Source: Shewanella benthica KT99 (GTDB taxonomy: Bacteria > Pseudomonadota > Gammaproteobacteria > Enterobacterales > Shewanellaceae). From it: a DNA stretch of 64,000 nucleotides. The stretch is from the NCBI RefSeq assembly GCF_000172075.1, contig NZ_ABIC01000013.1, positions 1 through 64,000 of the forward strand. Reading direction: 5' to 3'. A program made the translations under genes and the position numbers. Each line of letters begins with the position of its first letter. The stretch's first letter is position 1. This document shows, piece by piece, positions 27,000 through 36,852 of this stretch. Below the pieces are notes generated by a model. That model worked only from the letters and a program-made list of their open reading frames with translations, was not told where the DNA came from and did no database searches.

Positions 27000-27900
27000 A
27001 GCTTATTAGCGTGAATTCCGATAAACACTCCGCAGACTGTCTGTTAATCTAACCGAAATAGTGCCGCTTATTCACAATGATTTTAGTAAGTTACCAGTAA
27101 GGTTTCTGTGAGACAATCGTCATTTTGTCTGAAAAAACCGAGAATTTAGATAATCGAGAATCAATTTGGGTCGTTATGTAAATCTCATAAACTATAAATT
27201 AAATATTTTTCAATACCATAGGTATTTCTCGCTTGGTAAACCGAGAATATCTAGGTTTACATAACGAGAAGAAAAATCTATTTTTTGCAAAACAGAGATT
27301 CATAGCTGTTCAATAATCCAGCTATGGAACCGTTACTTTCTTGTAAGTCAGTTGGTGTAGATGCGACCGCGAGCTTCGGCAGCAACATTTATCAAGCAAC
27401 ATTTATCAAGCCACCCACGATAAATAGGAGGTCGTTCCTCCAAATATCAACACTAACAGTTTAAGTGCTCGAAAGCCTGTAATGTCATGATTTATATTGA
27501 ATTTAAATGTCAATCTGGTGAGTTTTATGCAGCTAGGATAAGTGGACACCCATAAGATTTTGGTACTTTAACTTAGTAGGCTCTTATTGCTGAGATCTAG
27601 TAATCCATTCTCGAAACGATGCTTATAATGCGCCACGGCAGTTACGTTCTATTTGATGCATTTTTCAATACATTTCTTATGGAAAATTCTGATTGCCAAA
27701 AAATGACTGAGTAATTGTACTAATAAGCAATGGGGCATTTCTGAGTTAGCTACATATCAATGAAACTCAAATGAAGGTGCGACCTCCAAACAAACCCGCC
27801 ACATGAAGCTAAGGCGAAGCAAAGACAAAAATGTAACCAGCTTCATTCTCAAGCTGCGCTCATATTGTTAGAATGTGCCAACCAACGCATTCACCTCACT
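27000..27900. other. Gene-free region with inverted repeats
   Basis: About 900 bases without a supportable gene. 27172-27266 is a 95-base element with terminal inverted repeats CGTTATGTAAATCT/AGGTTTACATAACG and an inner GTAAACC/GGTTTAC pair (27236-27242, 27254-27260). About 27383-27410 has a 14-base direct repeat (CAACATTTATCAAG, twice), and about 27427-27441 a GGAGG/CCTCC hairpin. No integrase gene lies here, although this is where one would be expected for the array. Confidence 0.6.
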
Positions 27901-27914
27901 TTTTGGAACCCATG

Positions 27915-29078
27915 ATGAAGATTATTGCCGATGAAAACATGCCTTATGTACAAGAGCTATTTGGCGATTTGGGGACGATTGAAACCGTTAATGGCAGGGA
28001 GCTGGCACCTGAGCAGGCCAAAGATGCCGATGTGCTCTTGGTACGCTCCGTGACTCAGGTCAATGGGTCTTTACTTGCGTTGAACAACAACTTGAAGTTT
28101 GTCGGCAGTGCCACTATTGGCACAGATCATATCGATACCGATTACCTTGCTACACGGGGCGTTCCCTTTAGTAACGCGCCAGGCTGCAATGCAACGGCAG
28201 TGGGAGAGTTTGCTTTTATCGCCATGCTGGAACTCGCTAATCGTTGCGGTGGTCAGCTTAAAGACAAGACTGTGGGTATCGTAGGGGCGGGTAACACAGG
28301 CTCGGCGGTGGCTAAGTGTCTTCAGGCCTATGGCGTGACTGTGCTGCTGCACGACCCGGTTATTCAAGATAGCGATCCCCGTGACTTTATCTCATTAGAT
28401 GAACTGATTGCTCGCTGTGATGTGATCAGTCTTCATGTGCCTATCACTAAGACTGGCGAACATAAGACCTGGTATCTGTTCGATGAGGCCAGGCTCAATA
28501 GCTTAAAACAAGGCACCTGGTTGCTTAACTGCTGCCGCGGTGAGGTGATAGATAATCGCGCGCTGATTAAGGTCAAGCTGAAAAGGCCGGATATCAAGCT
28601 GGTACTCGATGTGTGGGAAGGGGAGCCTAATCCTATGCATGAGCTCATCCCTCTGGTCGAATTGGCGACGCCTCATATTGCAGGTTACAGCCTGGAAGGT
28701 AAGGCTCGCGGCACTTTTATGCTGTATCAGCAGCTGATGCAGGTACTGGGCAAAGATGCCGATAAGTCCATGACTGCGCTATTACCGTCTCTATGGAGTG
28801 TTCAGTTGGATATCGAGTCGATACCCAATCAAAAATCCCTGCTGCAACTTGCCCGTTTTATCTATGACCTTCGTGATGACGATGAATTATTTAGAAAAAC
28901 CATCCTTGATGATTCATCAAAACCCCCCCAAGTTAATTCACTTAATAACAATGGCTTTGACCTTATGAGAAAAAATCACCTGCATAGACGTGAATTTAGT
29001 GCCTTAAGGCTAGTAAACACTGGGCATTCTGATGTAAATTGGCTGACTAATTTAGGTTTTTCAGGAATCGGACAGTAA
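27915..29078 (+). CDS. pdxB: Erythronate-4-phosphate dehydrogenase
   Basis: A 387-residue D-2-hydroxyacid dehydrogenase-type enzyme oxidising 4-phosphoerythronate with NAD in pyridoxal-5'-phosphate synthesis. The start at 27915 gives [16 protein letters not shown], matching the family; the listed upstream extension (27873) is not supported. The NAD-binding [12 protein letters not shown] and the catalytic region ([29 protein letters not shown]) are intact. asd follows after 2 bases, so they are probably co-transcribed. Confidence 0.94.
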   Translation: MKIIADENMPYVQELFGDLGTIETVNGRELAPEQAKDADVLLVRSVTQVNGSLLALNNNLKFVGSATIGTDHIDTDYLATRGVPFSNAPGCNATAVGEFAFIAMLELANRCGGQLKDKTVGIVGAGNTGSAVAKCLQAYGVTVLLHDPVIQDSDPRDFISLDELIARCDVISLHVPITKTGEHKTWYLFDEARLNSLKQGTWLLNCCRGEVIDNRALIKVKLKRPDIKLVLDVWEGEPNPMHELIPLVELATPHIAGYSLEGKARGTFMLYQQLMQVLGKDADKSMTALLPSLWSVQLDIESIPNQKSLLQLARFIYDLRDDDELFRKTILDDSSKPPQVNSLNNNGFDLMRKNHLHRREFSALRLVNTGHSDVNWLTNLGFSGIGQ

Positions 29079-29080
29079 TT

Positions 29081-30097
29081 ATGTCGCAAGAATTCAATGT
29101 TGTCGTATTAGGTGCATCGGGCACAGTGGGTCAAACCATAGTAGAGATCCTCGAAGAGCGCAATTTTCCCGTTGCGAAATTATTTCCTCTAGCCAGTAGT
29201 CGTAGCGCTGGTGGTACGGTCAGCTTTAACGGTAAACAGGTAGAAATTCTTGACGTAGACGACTTCGATTGGTCTCAGGCGCAGATAGGCTTCTTCTCTG
29301 CCGGTGGCGATGTTTCTGAAAAGTGGGCGCCTATCGCCGCAGAGAACGGCTGTGTTGTCATCGATAACACCTCTCATTTCAGATACGATAACGATGTCCC
29401 TTTGGTTATCCCTGAGGTTAACCCGGAAGCGATTGCCGATTTCCGTAACCGTAATATCATCGCTAACCCAAACTGCTCGACGATTCAGATGTTGGTTGCG
29501 CTTAAACCTATCTATGATGCATTTGGTATTTCACGTATCAATGTCGCCACATACCAGTCGGTATCGGGCTCAGGTAAAGAGGCTATCTCAGAGCTTGCAG
29601 GTCAATGTTCGAAATTACTTCAAGGTCTTCCTGTAGAGCCTAAGGTTTATTCAAAACAGATCGCCTTCAACGTGTTACCGCAAATCGATGAGTTTATGGA
29701 AAACGGTTACACCAAGGAAGAGATGAAGATGGTCTGGGAAACTCAGAAGATCTTCGGTGATGACAAGATTGTCGTCAATCCTACTGCGGTTCGAGTGCCG
29801 GTATTTTTCGGTCACTCGGAAGCGATACATCTGGAGACCATCCAACCCGCCGAAGCTGAAGATGTTAAGGCTGTGTTGCGTGAGGCTCCCGGGATTGAAT
29901 TATTTGAATCCAATGAAGAGTATCCTACGGCTGTGACAGAAGCTGCTGGCACGGATCCTGTCTATGTGGGACGTGTACGCAAAGACATCTCTCATTCGCA
30001 CGGCATAAACCTTTGGGTTGTATCTGATAATATTAGAAAAGGTGCGGCACTCAACAGTGTTCAAATAGCCGAGGTGTTGATTCGCGATTATTATTAA
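29081..30097 (+). CDS. asd: Aspartate-semialdehyde dehydrogenase
   Basis: A 338-residue NADPH-dependent enzyme making aspartate semialdehyde for lysine, methionine, threonine and diaminopimelate. The N-terminal VLGASGTVGQTI nucleotide loop is present, and the active-site cysteine is Cys132 in NPNCSTIQ. The catalytic cysteine argues against a non-catalytic Usg-type relative, although the position after pdxB equals that of E. coli usg. A strong terminator follows. Confidence 0.92.
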   Translation: MSQEFNVVVLGASGTVGQTIVEILEERNFPVAKLFPLASSRSAGGTVSFNGKQVEILDVDDFDWSQAQIGFFSAGGDVSEKWAPIAAENGCVVIDNTSHFRYDNDVPLVIPEVNPEAIADFRNRNIIANPNCSTIQMLVALKPIYDAFGISRINVATYQSVSGSGKEAISELAGQCSKLLQGLPVEPKVYSKQIAFNVLPQIDEFMENGYTKEEMKMVWETQKIFGDDKIVVNPTAVRVPVFFGHSEAIHLETIQPAEAEDVKAVLREAPGIELFESNEEYPTAVTEAAGTDPVYVGRVRKDISHSHGINLWVVSDNIRKGAALNSVQIAEVLIRDYY

Positions 30098-30135
30098 TTT
30101 CGAATTTTATAATAGGTTAAATGCCTAGTTTGATG

Positions 30136-30165
30136 AAAAAGTCTGCAATGTGCAGGCTTTTTTTG
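30136..30165 (+). terminator. Rho-independent terminator of pdxB-asd
   Basis: AAAAAGTCTGCA-ATG-TGCAGGCTTTTTTT, about 40 bases after the asd stop. Confidence 0.88.
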
Positions 30166-30299
30166 TTTTTGCAGTTGTTTTTGAATTGTGAACAGTAGCA
30201 GACCTGGGATTTCTGGTTTATAGTAATCTCAATAAATACAATTACCTAAAGCTTCGCTGCTTGAATTGCAGCATCACTGCGCTTGAAAGGGAAGAATTG

Positions 30300-32888
30300 A
30301 TGAACTTTCGCACTTCGTATCTTGTCGGTCTGATGGCCTCAGCTCTACTGGTTTTTTCTGTAACTCCGCTGGTCCAAACGGCTTTTGCTGCTGAGCCGCT
30401 GAAGATCACGGGCCCCGATGGTGAGGTGAGGCAAACTAACCGTCAGTATGGCCCGACTCGGTCTTCCGATACTTTCTGGAGCATCGCTCAAAAGGTTCGC
30501 CCTGATAACAGTGTCACCATCTATCAAGTCATGGCGGCCATCTATGATGCCAACCCTCATGCCTTTTTTAATGCCAATTTTAATAGTCTAGAAAAAGGCA
30601 TGATACTGCTCATTCCGTCAAAAGACTTGATGTTGGCCATTCCTAATAGCATGGCGAAAGCGCGAGCCGAGAGAGATGATAAAGGCTGGAAGAAAACGAC
30701 TCAGCCTAAAGTTGTGCAAGCAACACAAGCAACTACGAGCACGCCAGCCAGACCCGTCACCTTACCTATTACCCCCGCCGATACGAGCGCGGCTCAGAAA
30801 CCTGAAGCAAACCAGGATTTAACCGAGCTAACGGCTAATCTCGACGCGGCGGAAGCTAAAAACCTGCAACTCACAGATGAGCTAGCTAGGGCTCAGGATC
30901 AGTTGGATTTAGGTGAGTCAGATACAGAAATATTAAAGAATAAGATTGCCGAACTCAATGAGCAGGTTGCGATTTTAGAAGAGCAACTGCAAGCCAGTAA
31001 GTTGCAAGGTGCAGGCCTTACTGAAGAGGTTAAATCTCTACAAGAGCAGGTTAATACGCCTCAGGCTGCTGAGCCTGAGGAAGATACTGACCTGTGGCGT
31101 AATCTGATGAGCAACCCTCTGATGTTAATCGCGGCTATCTCCATTCCAGCATTACTGTTATTGCTGCTGTTGTGGTTATTCTTAAGACGTCGCCGTGATG
31201 AAGGCGCAGGTACAGACGAACAAACTGCTAAAGAAACAGAAGCTGAAGATACATCGGCGCCGAACGCCCCAGCCGAGGCAGAAGTAACACAGGCACCAGC
31301 AGGTGAAGATCTTGAAGCCATGGCAGTTCATCTCGATAGCCAAGATGATGATTCCATCGATTCACTGATGAACATAGATACGGCAGAGTTGCAGCCGGAA
31401 GTGGATCTTGCCGCGGATATGTTTGTTGACCTAGGTGAAACTTCGAGTGAGGAGGAGCCTGTCGAAGAGGAAGGTCAGTCTCTGGATGACCTTTGGGCCG
31501 AGGCGATGGGGGAGCAAGATGAAGAGGAAGCTAAAGCGGGTGCTGATGACCTAGATTCTCTATTAGCGGGTTTCAATGAGCCTGCCGATGCAGCAAGTAC
31601 CCAGATAGAGACTGCGGCTGAGAGTCAGAGCGAAACCCAGAGTGAGCTTGTCGCGGAAGATGATGTAGATTCACTGTTAGCTGGCTTCGATGACGCGGCC
31701 GATGCAGCAAGTACCCAGATAGAGACTGCGGCTGAGAGTCAGACCGAAACCCAGAGTGATCTTGTCGCGGAAGATGATGTAGATTCGCTGTTAGCGGGTT
31801 TCGATGCAGCTGCCGATGTCCCGAGCGATGATGCTACTAATCTTGCAGAAGAGATTGCTGCCGAATTAGAGCAAGATGTCACTATGACCGCCGAGGAAGA
31901 TACACCCGGTGAAGAGCTTGTTGAAAAAGAAAGTGCTGACAAAGAGGGCGAAGAAGATTTAGACGCCTTGCTGGCTGGGTTCGATGCGCCTGCACAGGAC
32001 ACTCGCGGCGAGACCACTGTTGAGGAAGTCGATCTTAGCGAGGCGATTTCTGCCGAGCTCGAAGGTGAAGTCGAGACGAGCAACCCAGATAGCGAAGATG
32101 ATCTTGAATCCTTACTTGCCGAGTTCGATATTGCCGATGCTGGTATCGTCGACCGGCTCGATAAAGCAGAAATACCGGACGATAGCTTGCTAGAGCCAAG
32201 CCCTGAACGTGAGCCTAGCGGCGACGATGCGCTGGACTCATTGTTAGCCGATCTTGAGGCTGTCGATCCTAAAGCGGGTCAAGATCCAGTGGCCAGTAAA
32301 CCTGCCGGGGGCATGTTTGCCGATCTCAAAGGCGGTAAGAAAGCCGACAACAGCTTGGATTGGGAGTCGAGTGCCGATGTGCAAGAGCCTGTCATTGCAC
32401 CCGCGAGTAATGATGAGCTGCTAAGCCCATCATCGGAAGCTAAAGTAGCAGATAGCGAAATCTCCTTGAACCAAGGTGATGAAGAAAAGCTGACTGTCGA
32501 CGAGGCTCTTGCCGCTCTCGATGCTAAAGAGGTGTCTAAATCTCCTGTGGTCGCAGTGCCCGAGCATGACCTTAGCAGCTTCCAGAAGGACAATGGTTTC
32601 ATCGATATCGATCGTCTCCTCAATGAGGCCGATGAAGAGGTGGTGGACATGGACCAATATAAAGAGCTCGATATCGATATGGGAGAGCTGGACAGCCTGA
32701 TGGGTAATCCTGCCATGGTGGACGTCGATGATGAAGAGAACTCGGTCAATGCTAAGTTAGATCTCGCCAGAGCCTATATAGAGATCGATGATAACGACAG
32801 TGCTAAAGCCTTGATTAAAGAGGTGCTGCTCGATGGTAATGACAGGCAGAAAGAGGAAGCTAACGGTTTAATCAATTCCTTAGATTAA
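30300..32888 (+). CDS. fimV: FimV-family polar/pilus assembly protein
   Basis: A membrane-anchored, very acidic protein of 862 residues. The start at 30300 (MNFRTSYLVGLM) follows a GGGAAG site and gives a signal peptide ending near TAFAAEP. Next come a LysM-like periplasmic domain (about 25-100), a coiled coil (about 165-255), one membrane helix (about 280-300) and a long Asp/Glu-rich cytoplasmic part with several DDxDSLLAGF motifs, two in a 38-codon direct repeat. The C-terminal TPR-like FimV motif (NAKLDLARAYIEIDD) closes the protein. FimV supports type IV pilus secretin assembly and polar localisation. Position between asd and truA is as in Vibrio and Shewanella. Confidence 0.9.
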   Translation: MNFRTSYLVGLMASALLVFSVTPLVQTAFAAEPLKITGPDGEVRQTNRQYGPTRSSDTFWSIAQKVRPDNSVTIYQVMAAIYDANPHAFFNANFNSLEKGMILLIPSKDLMLAIPNSMAKARAERDDKGWKKTTQPKVVQATQATTSTPARPVTLPITPADTSAAQKPEANQDLTELTANLDAAEAKNLQLTDELARAQDQLDLGESDTEILKNKIAELNEQVAILEEQLQASKLQGAGLTEEVKSLQEQVNTPQAAEPEEDTDLWRNLMSNPLMLIAAISIPALLLLLLLWLFLRRRRDEGAGTDEQTAKETEAEDTSAPNAPAEAEVTQAPAGEDLEAMAVHLDSQDDDSIDSLMNIDTAELQPEVDLAADMFVDLGETSSEEEPVEEEGQSLDDLWAEAMGEQDEEEAKAGADDLDSLLAGFNEPADAASTQIETAAESQSETQSELVAEDDVDSLLAGFDDAADAASTQIETAAESQTETQSDLVAEDDVDSLLAGFDAAADVPSDDATNLAEEIAAELEQDVTMTAEEDTPGEELVEKESADKEGEEDLDALLAGFDAPAQDTRGETTVEEVDLSEAISAELEGEVETSNPDSEDDLESLLAEFDIADAGIVDRLDKAEIPDDSLLEPSPEREPSGDDALDSLLADLEAVDPKAGQDPVASKPAGGMFADLKGGKKADNSLDWESSADVQEPVIAPASNDELLSPSSEAKVADSEISLNQGDEEKLTVDEALAALDAKEVSKSPVVAVPEHDLSSFQKDNGFIDIDRLLNEADEEVVDMDQYKELDIDMGELDSLMGNPAMVDVDDEENSVNAKLDLARAYIEIDDNDSAKALIKEVLLDGNDRQKEEANGLINSLD
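31549..31803 (+). repeat. 114-bp in-frame direct repeat within fimV
   Basis: Two near-identical 38-codon units, with shared DNA beginning at 31584 and 31698, each ending in an AEDDVDSLLAGF motif. They vary the length of the acidic region without breaking the frame. Confidence 0.8.
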
Positions 32889-32905
32889 ATTTGTCCCCCT
32901 GCTGA

Positions 32906-32936
32906 AAATAACGGCGCATCAAGCGCCGTTTTTCTT
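32906..32936 (+). terminator. Rho-independent terminator of fimV
   Basis: AACGGCGC-ATCAA-GCGCCGTTTTTC, directly after the gene. Confidence 0.88.
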
Positions 32937-33068
32937 ATCTGTAATTCAAGTGTGTGCTAAAATCCGCGCCCAAATAGGTCAAACAACTTCTCTGGGTTTT
33001 CTTCATAACGAGCTAACCCCCATGATTGATTGCATGAGTGGTGACAGAGATTGGTTCAAAGAGGGTGT

Positions 33069-33854
33069 ATGCGAGTAGCGTTAGGTATCGAATATGATGG
33101 CAGCAAGTATTATGGCTGGCAACGTCAGCTCGAAGTCGACACGGTTCAGGCTCAATTAGAGCGAGCCCTGTCAAAAGTAGCCAATCAGCCCATTAGCGTT
33201 CACTGCGCCGGTAGAACCGACTCTGGTGTTCATGGTACGGGACAAGTGGTCCACTTCGAGACTACGGCTATTCGTAAAGAGAGTGCCTGGACCTTAGGTG
33301 TGAATGTCAATTTGCCCGACGATATCGCGGTCAAATGGGTGAAGCTGGTTGATGACGATTTTCATGCTCGCTTCTCTGCGACGGCCAGACGTTATCGTTA
33401 CATCATCTATAACTATCATTTAAGACCCGGGATCTTACGTTCGGGTGTGAGTCATTATCGAGGTCAACTCGACGAGGACAAGATGCATCATGCGGCGCAG
33501 CATTTTGTCGGTGAGCATGACTTTACCAGTTTCAGGGCGCTGCACTGTCAGTCTAAAACCCCGTTTCGACATGTCCATGAGGTCAATGTGACCCGTCAGG
33601 GCATGTACTTATGTGTGGATATCAAGGCGAATGCCTTCTTGCATCATATGGTGCGAAATATCGTAGGTTCATTGATTGAAATTGGTTTAGGTCACCAGAA
33701 TGAAGACTGGATTGTCAGTCTGTTAGCACTCAAGGACAGAAGCAAGGCGGCCCCTACGGCGAAGCCGAATGGGTTATATATGGTCGATGTGACCTATCCG
33801 GATAAATATGAACTGCCACAACTAGCACTCGGTCCGCTATTTATGTTGGATTGA
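33069..33854 (+). CDS. truA: tRNA pseudouridine(38-40) synthase
   Basis: A 261-residue enzyme isomerising uridines 38-40 of the tRNA anticodon arm. The start at 33069 ([12 protein letters not shown]) has AGAGGGTGT in front; the TTG at 33051 is unlikely. The catalytic Asp51 lies in [11 protein letters not shown]. In related genomes accD would come next; here the following 337 bases hold only a repeat element. Confidence 0.95.
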   Translation: MRVALGIEYDGSKYYGWQRQLEVDTVQAQLERALSKVANQPISVHCAGRTDSGVHGTGQVVHFETTAIRKESAWTLGVNVNLPDDIAVKWVKLVDDDFHARFSATARRYRYIIYNYHLRPGILRSGVSHYRGQLDEDKMHHAAQHFVGEHDFTSFRALHCQSKTPFRHVHEVNVTRQGMYLCVDIKANAFLHHMVRNIVGSLIEIGLGHQNEDWIVSLLALKDRSKAAPTAKPNGLYMVDVTYPDKYELPQLALGPLFMLD

Positions 33855-33871
33855 TGGCGCTGCAAGGCATC

Positions 33872-34137
33872 TATACCCAAACCACTTCAAAATACAGGAT
33901 TCAGCATGTCGAGAAGTGACAGAGTTCAAGGCATGAAAGAGTAGTACTAGTTATTATAATTCAATATTTCATAACGCAGAAAAATGTTGCTTCTCGCCTT
34001 GCCCTGCGGGAGCTCCCGTAGAATAACTGCACTGCGTTAGTGCTATCGACAAGGGAGTAACCATTCTCTCAATCACTGCCTTGTTCAGCTATCCTACGGG
34101 GGCTCTGAAACGAGCACCTTGAGGTAGCTTGGGTATA
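33872..34137. mobile_element. MITE-like repeat element, 266 bp
   Basis: The ends are inverted: TATACCCAA...CTTCAA on the left and TTGAGGTAGCTTGGGTATA on the right. A flanking TA is compatible with a TA target duplication as in mariner/IS630-type MITEs. Inside is a CGGGAG/CTCCCG palindrome, and there is no coding capacity. It fills the truA-folC gap where accD would be expected. A partial relative of its right end is at about 9594-9617. Confidence 0.7.
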
Positions 34138-34191
34138 TATCGGCACCACTGTGTGGTGGAATTTTTAATTAATTATCAAGAGCCAATAACC

Positions 34192-35475
34192 ATGTTTAAC
34201 GCTCCCGCTCAAGATGCCAGTTTAGATACCTGGTTAGATTACTTGCTTGCTATACACCCCACTGAGATAGAGATGGGGCTTGGGCGAGTATCACAAGTGG
34301 CCGATCGACTCGGGCTTAGGGATCTCGGCACCACTAAGGTGATCACCGTTGCCGGCACCAATGGCAAGGGAACCACCTGTGCCATGGTCGAACAGGTGTT
34401 ACTCCTGGCAGGGGAAAGCGTTGGCGTTTATAGCTCGCCCCATATGCTCAAATACAATGAGCGGGTTCGTATCGATGGCAAAGATGTCGATGACGGGCTT
34501 TTTATTCAAGCATTCGACGCCATCAATCAGGCTCGTGGTGATGTTTCCCTGAGCTACTTCGAGTTCGCCACCTTGGCTGGCTTATATATCTTTAAAGCGG
34601 CTAAGTTAGATACTGTGTTATTGGAAGTTGGACTCGGTGGCCGCTTAGATGCCATCAATATCATCGATGCCGACATTGCCGTTATCACCTCAATCGATCT
34701 CGATCACCAAGAGTATCTTGGCGATACCCGAGAGTCTGTCGGCATGGAAAAAGCGGGCATCTTGCGCGCCAATAAACCCGCGATAATCGGTGAACCCGAT
34801 TTACCCCCTTGTGTGGTCGAATATGCCAATGACTTAGGTGCTGTATTGCATCGTGTCGATCACGAATTTAGCTACAGCAGTGATGCCGGTTTCTGGCAGT
34901 TTAGCGGCTTGAAAACCATGAGTCATATTCCCATGCCTTCGCTGCCATTGCCCAATGCGGCAACGGCGCTAGCCTTGCTTGAGCTGGGTTGGCCTAGGCT
35001 CAGTGATGACATCATACGTGCAGGCATACAAGGGGCCAGACTCACAGGTAGGCTCGAAGTGGTCAGCGAGCAGCCTCTGGTCTTGCTCGACGTTGCCCAT
35101 AATCCTCATGCCGCACGTTATCTGGCTAAACAGCTTGAAAAGCATCAAGCTAAGCGCTTATTTGCCTTATGTGGCATGTTAAAAGATAAGGATTGTCGTC
35201 AAGTTATCGAGACTCTGGCACCTTTGGTCGATGTGTGGGCATTTACCAGCCTGAAAACTGAGCGTGGCGCCTCAGGAGAGGCCCTCAAAAAAGTATTTGT
35301 CGAACACGTTCAACATACAGATGGCACATCGGCCGATGCTAAGCACTTCGATTCAGTAGAGTCGGCTTGGCGCGCAATTGCTGCAGAAATATGCCAAGGA
35401 GATGTAGTAATTGTATTTGGCTCCTTTTACACTGTGGCAGAGTTTAAAAATATCGAACTGGGTGGTCGTGATTAA
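34192..35475 (+). CDS. folC: Bifunctional folylpolyglutamate/dihydrofolate synthase
   Basis: A 427-residue Mur-ligase-fold enzyme that adds glutamate to dihydropteroate and tetrahydrofolate. The start is at 34192 (MFNAPAQDASLD), after AAGAG; the frame upstream to 34129 runs through the end of the repeat element and is rejected. The ATP loop VAGTNGKGTTCAMV, the omega-loop region (YSSPHMLKYNERVR) and DVAHNPHA are present. The next gene follows after 2 bases. Confidence 0.94.
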   Translation: MFNAPAQDASLDTWLDYLLAIHPTEIEMGLGRVSQVADRLGLRDLGTTKVITVAGTNGKGTTCAMVEQVLLLAGESVGVYSSPHMLKYNERVRIDGKDVDDGLFIQAFDAINQARGDVSLSYFEFATLAGLYIFKAAKLDTVLLEVGLGGRLDAINIIDADIAVITSIDLDHQEYLGDTRESVGMEKAGILRANKPAIIGEPDLPPCVVEYANDLGAVLHRVDHEFSYSSDAGFWQFSGLKTMSHIPMPSLPLPNAATALALLELGWPRLSDDIIRAGIQGARLTGRLEVVSEQPLVLLDVAHNPHAARYLAKQLEKHQAKRLFALCGMLKDKDCRQVIETLAPLVDVWAFTSLKTERGASGEALKKVFVEHVQHTDGTSADAKHFDSVESAWRAIAAEICQGDVVIVFGSFYTVAEFKNIELGGRD

Positions 35476-35477
35476 TC

Positions 35478-36152
35478 ATGGATACAAAGGATAAAGAGCA
35501 AGATAACAAGTCGTCGGGTTATTTTCAGAACCGCTTAGTGGGCGTCATCGTCTTCGTTGCATTAGGGGTCATTTTCCTCCCCGATGTTCTCGATGGTAAG
35601 AAGGTGCAACAAGAAGAACAATTTTTTGAGATCCCCCTGCGGCCTCAAGTGGCCGAGATGACCTTGTCAGATGAGGCGATACAAGCGGTCGATCTTAGTG
35701 ACCAGGAGCGAGCATTTCAGTCTGAAGCGCAGACCGCTATATCTGATTCAGCAAAGTGGCAAGTGGTCGAGACCGAGCCCAAATCGCAGCCACAGACGGC
35801 GAGCGAAAATGTGCAGCCACAGAGCAAGCCCAAGAGTAAACCTAAAGTTAAACCCGCTGTGAAGCCGGCTAATAAACCTGTTTTTGAGCCTGTTGCACCG
35901 ACGAGTTCAGCCTATACATTGCAACTGGGCAGTTTCAATAATGCCGCCAATGTTAGAGGCCTCATCAGCAAGCTTAGGGTCGGAGGTTTCAATGCCTATA
36001 CCTTGCCGACTCATCCCGTCGATGGCAAGCTGACTAAGGTGTTTGTCGGGCCTGAATTCTCCAAATCTAAGCTGCAGTCGCTGCAACCTAATATCGAGAA
36101 GTTGACCAAGCTTAAAGGACGAATAGTCTCTTATCGGCCAACAGCCTTTTAA
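35478..36152 (+). CDS. SPOR-domain protein (DedD-like)
   Basis: A 224-residue inner-membrane protein with one N-terminal helix (about 21-37), a Pro/Lys-rich linker (about 90-135) and a C-terminal SPOR domain (about 144-220: YTLQLGSFNNAANVRGL). SPOR domains bind denuded glycan strands at the division septum. The position between folC and cvpA matches E. coli dedD. Confidence 0.85.
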   Translation: MDTKDKEQDNKSSGYFQNRLVGVIVFVALGVIFLPDVLDGKKVQQEEQFFEIPLRPQVAEMTLSDEAIQAVDLSDQERAFQSEAQTAISDSAKWQVVETEPKSQPQTASENVQPQSKPKSKPKVKPAVKPANKPVFEPVAPTSSAYTLQLGSFNNAANVRGLISKLRVGGFNAYTLPTHPVDGKLTKVFVGPEFSKSKLQSLQPNIEKLTKLKGRIVSYRPTAF

Positions 36153-36264
36153 GCTAAAATGGTGATTAGAGGTCGAAACAATAAATTATCCCATTTGGGG
36201 GTGAGAATGTGCTCGGTCTCTGTTAAAATCCCGCCGTCTTAACCCTATGTCGGATGATCATTAA

Positions 36265-36753
36265 ATGGTTTGGATCGATTACGCCATTCTCACTGTTATC
36301 GGAGTCTCGACTCTAATCAGCTTGCTTCGTGGTTTCGCTAAAGAAGCCATGTCCTTAGTCGTCTGGTTTGCAGCCTTCTTTGTCGCGAGTCAGTTTTATC
36401 AAGACCTCGCGGTTTACCTCACCCAAATGCAAGATGAAATGCTTCGTAATGGCGTCGCAGTTGCTATTCTATTTATAGCGACACTTATCATCGGCGCGCT
36501 GATTAATTATCTCATCGGTCAGTTGGTCGATAAAACTGGCTTATCCGGGACCGACAGAGTCTTGGGCCTGTGTTTTGGGGCCTTGAGAGGCGCCTTAATT
36601 GTCAGCGCGTTACTGTTTTTCCTGGATGCGTTTACGGGCGCACCCAATACGGATTGGTGGCAGAACTCAACACTCGTGCCCGAATTCGGCGTTGTTATCC
36701 AGTGGTTTTTTGACTACATAGAAAACACGTCAAGCTTTGTACCCCAAATATAA
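36265..36753 (+). CDS. cvpA: Colicin V production family membrane protein
   Basis: A 162-residue protein with four hydrophobic segments, opening with MVWIDYAILTVIGVSTLISL as in CvpA. In E. coli it is co-transcribed with purF and needed for colicin V export and envelope stress tolerance; its molecular role is unclear. It lies 99 bases before purF. Confidence 0.9.
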   Translation: MVWIDYAILTVIGVSTLISLLRGFAKEAMSLVVWFAAFFVASQFYQDLAVYLTQMQDEMLRNGVAVAILFIATLIIGALINYLIGQLVDKTGLSGTDRVLGLCFGALRGALIVSALLFFLDAFTGAPNTDWWQNSTLVPEFGVVIQWFFDYIENTSSFVPQI

Positions 36754-36852
36754 AATGCATTAAAGCATTAGTAGGTTTAGCTTAAATCGATACTGACTTT
36801 TGCGACTAAAAATTATAATTATCAGAACATCTTACAATGAGGAATCTCACCC

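Noticed and set aside
31739..32749. Long minus-strand open frames inside fimV
   Set aside because: Ser-rich antisense shadows of the Asp/Glu-rich coding strand, without start signals.
36153..36852. PurR box before cvpA-purF
   Set aside because: No sequence close enough to the PurR palindrome was found.
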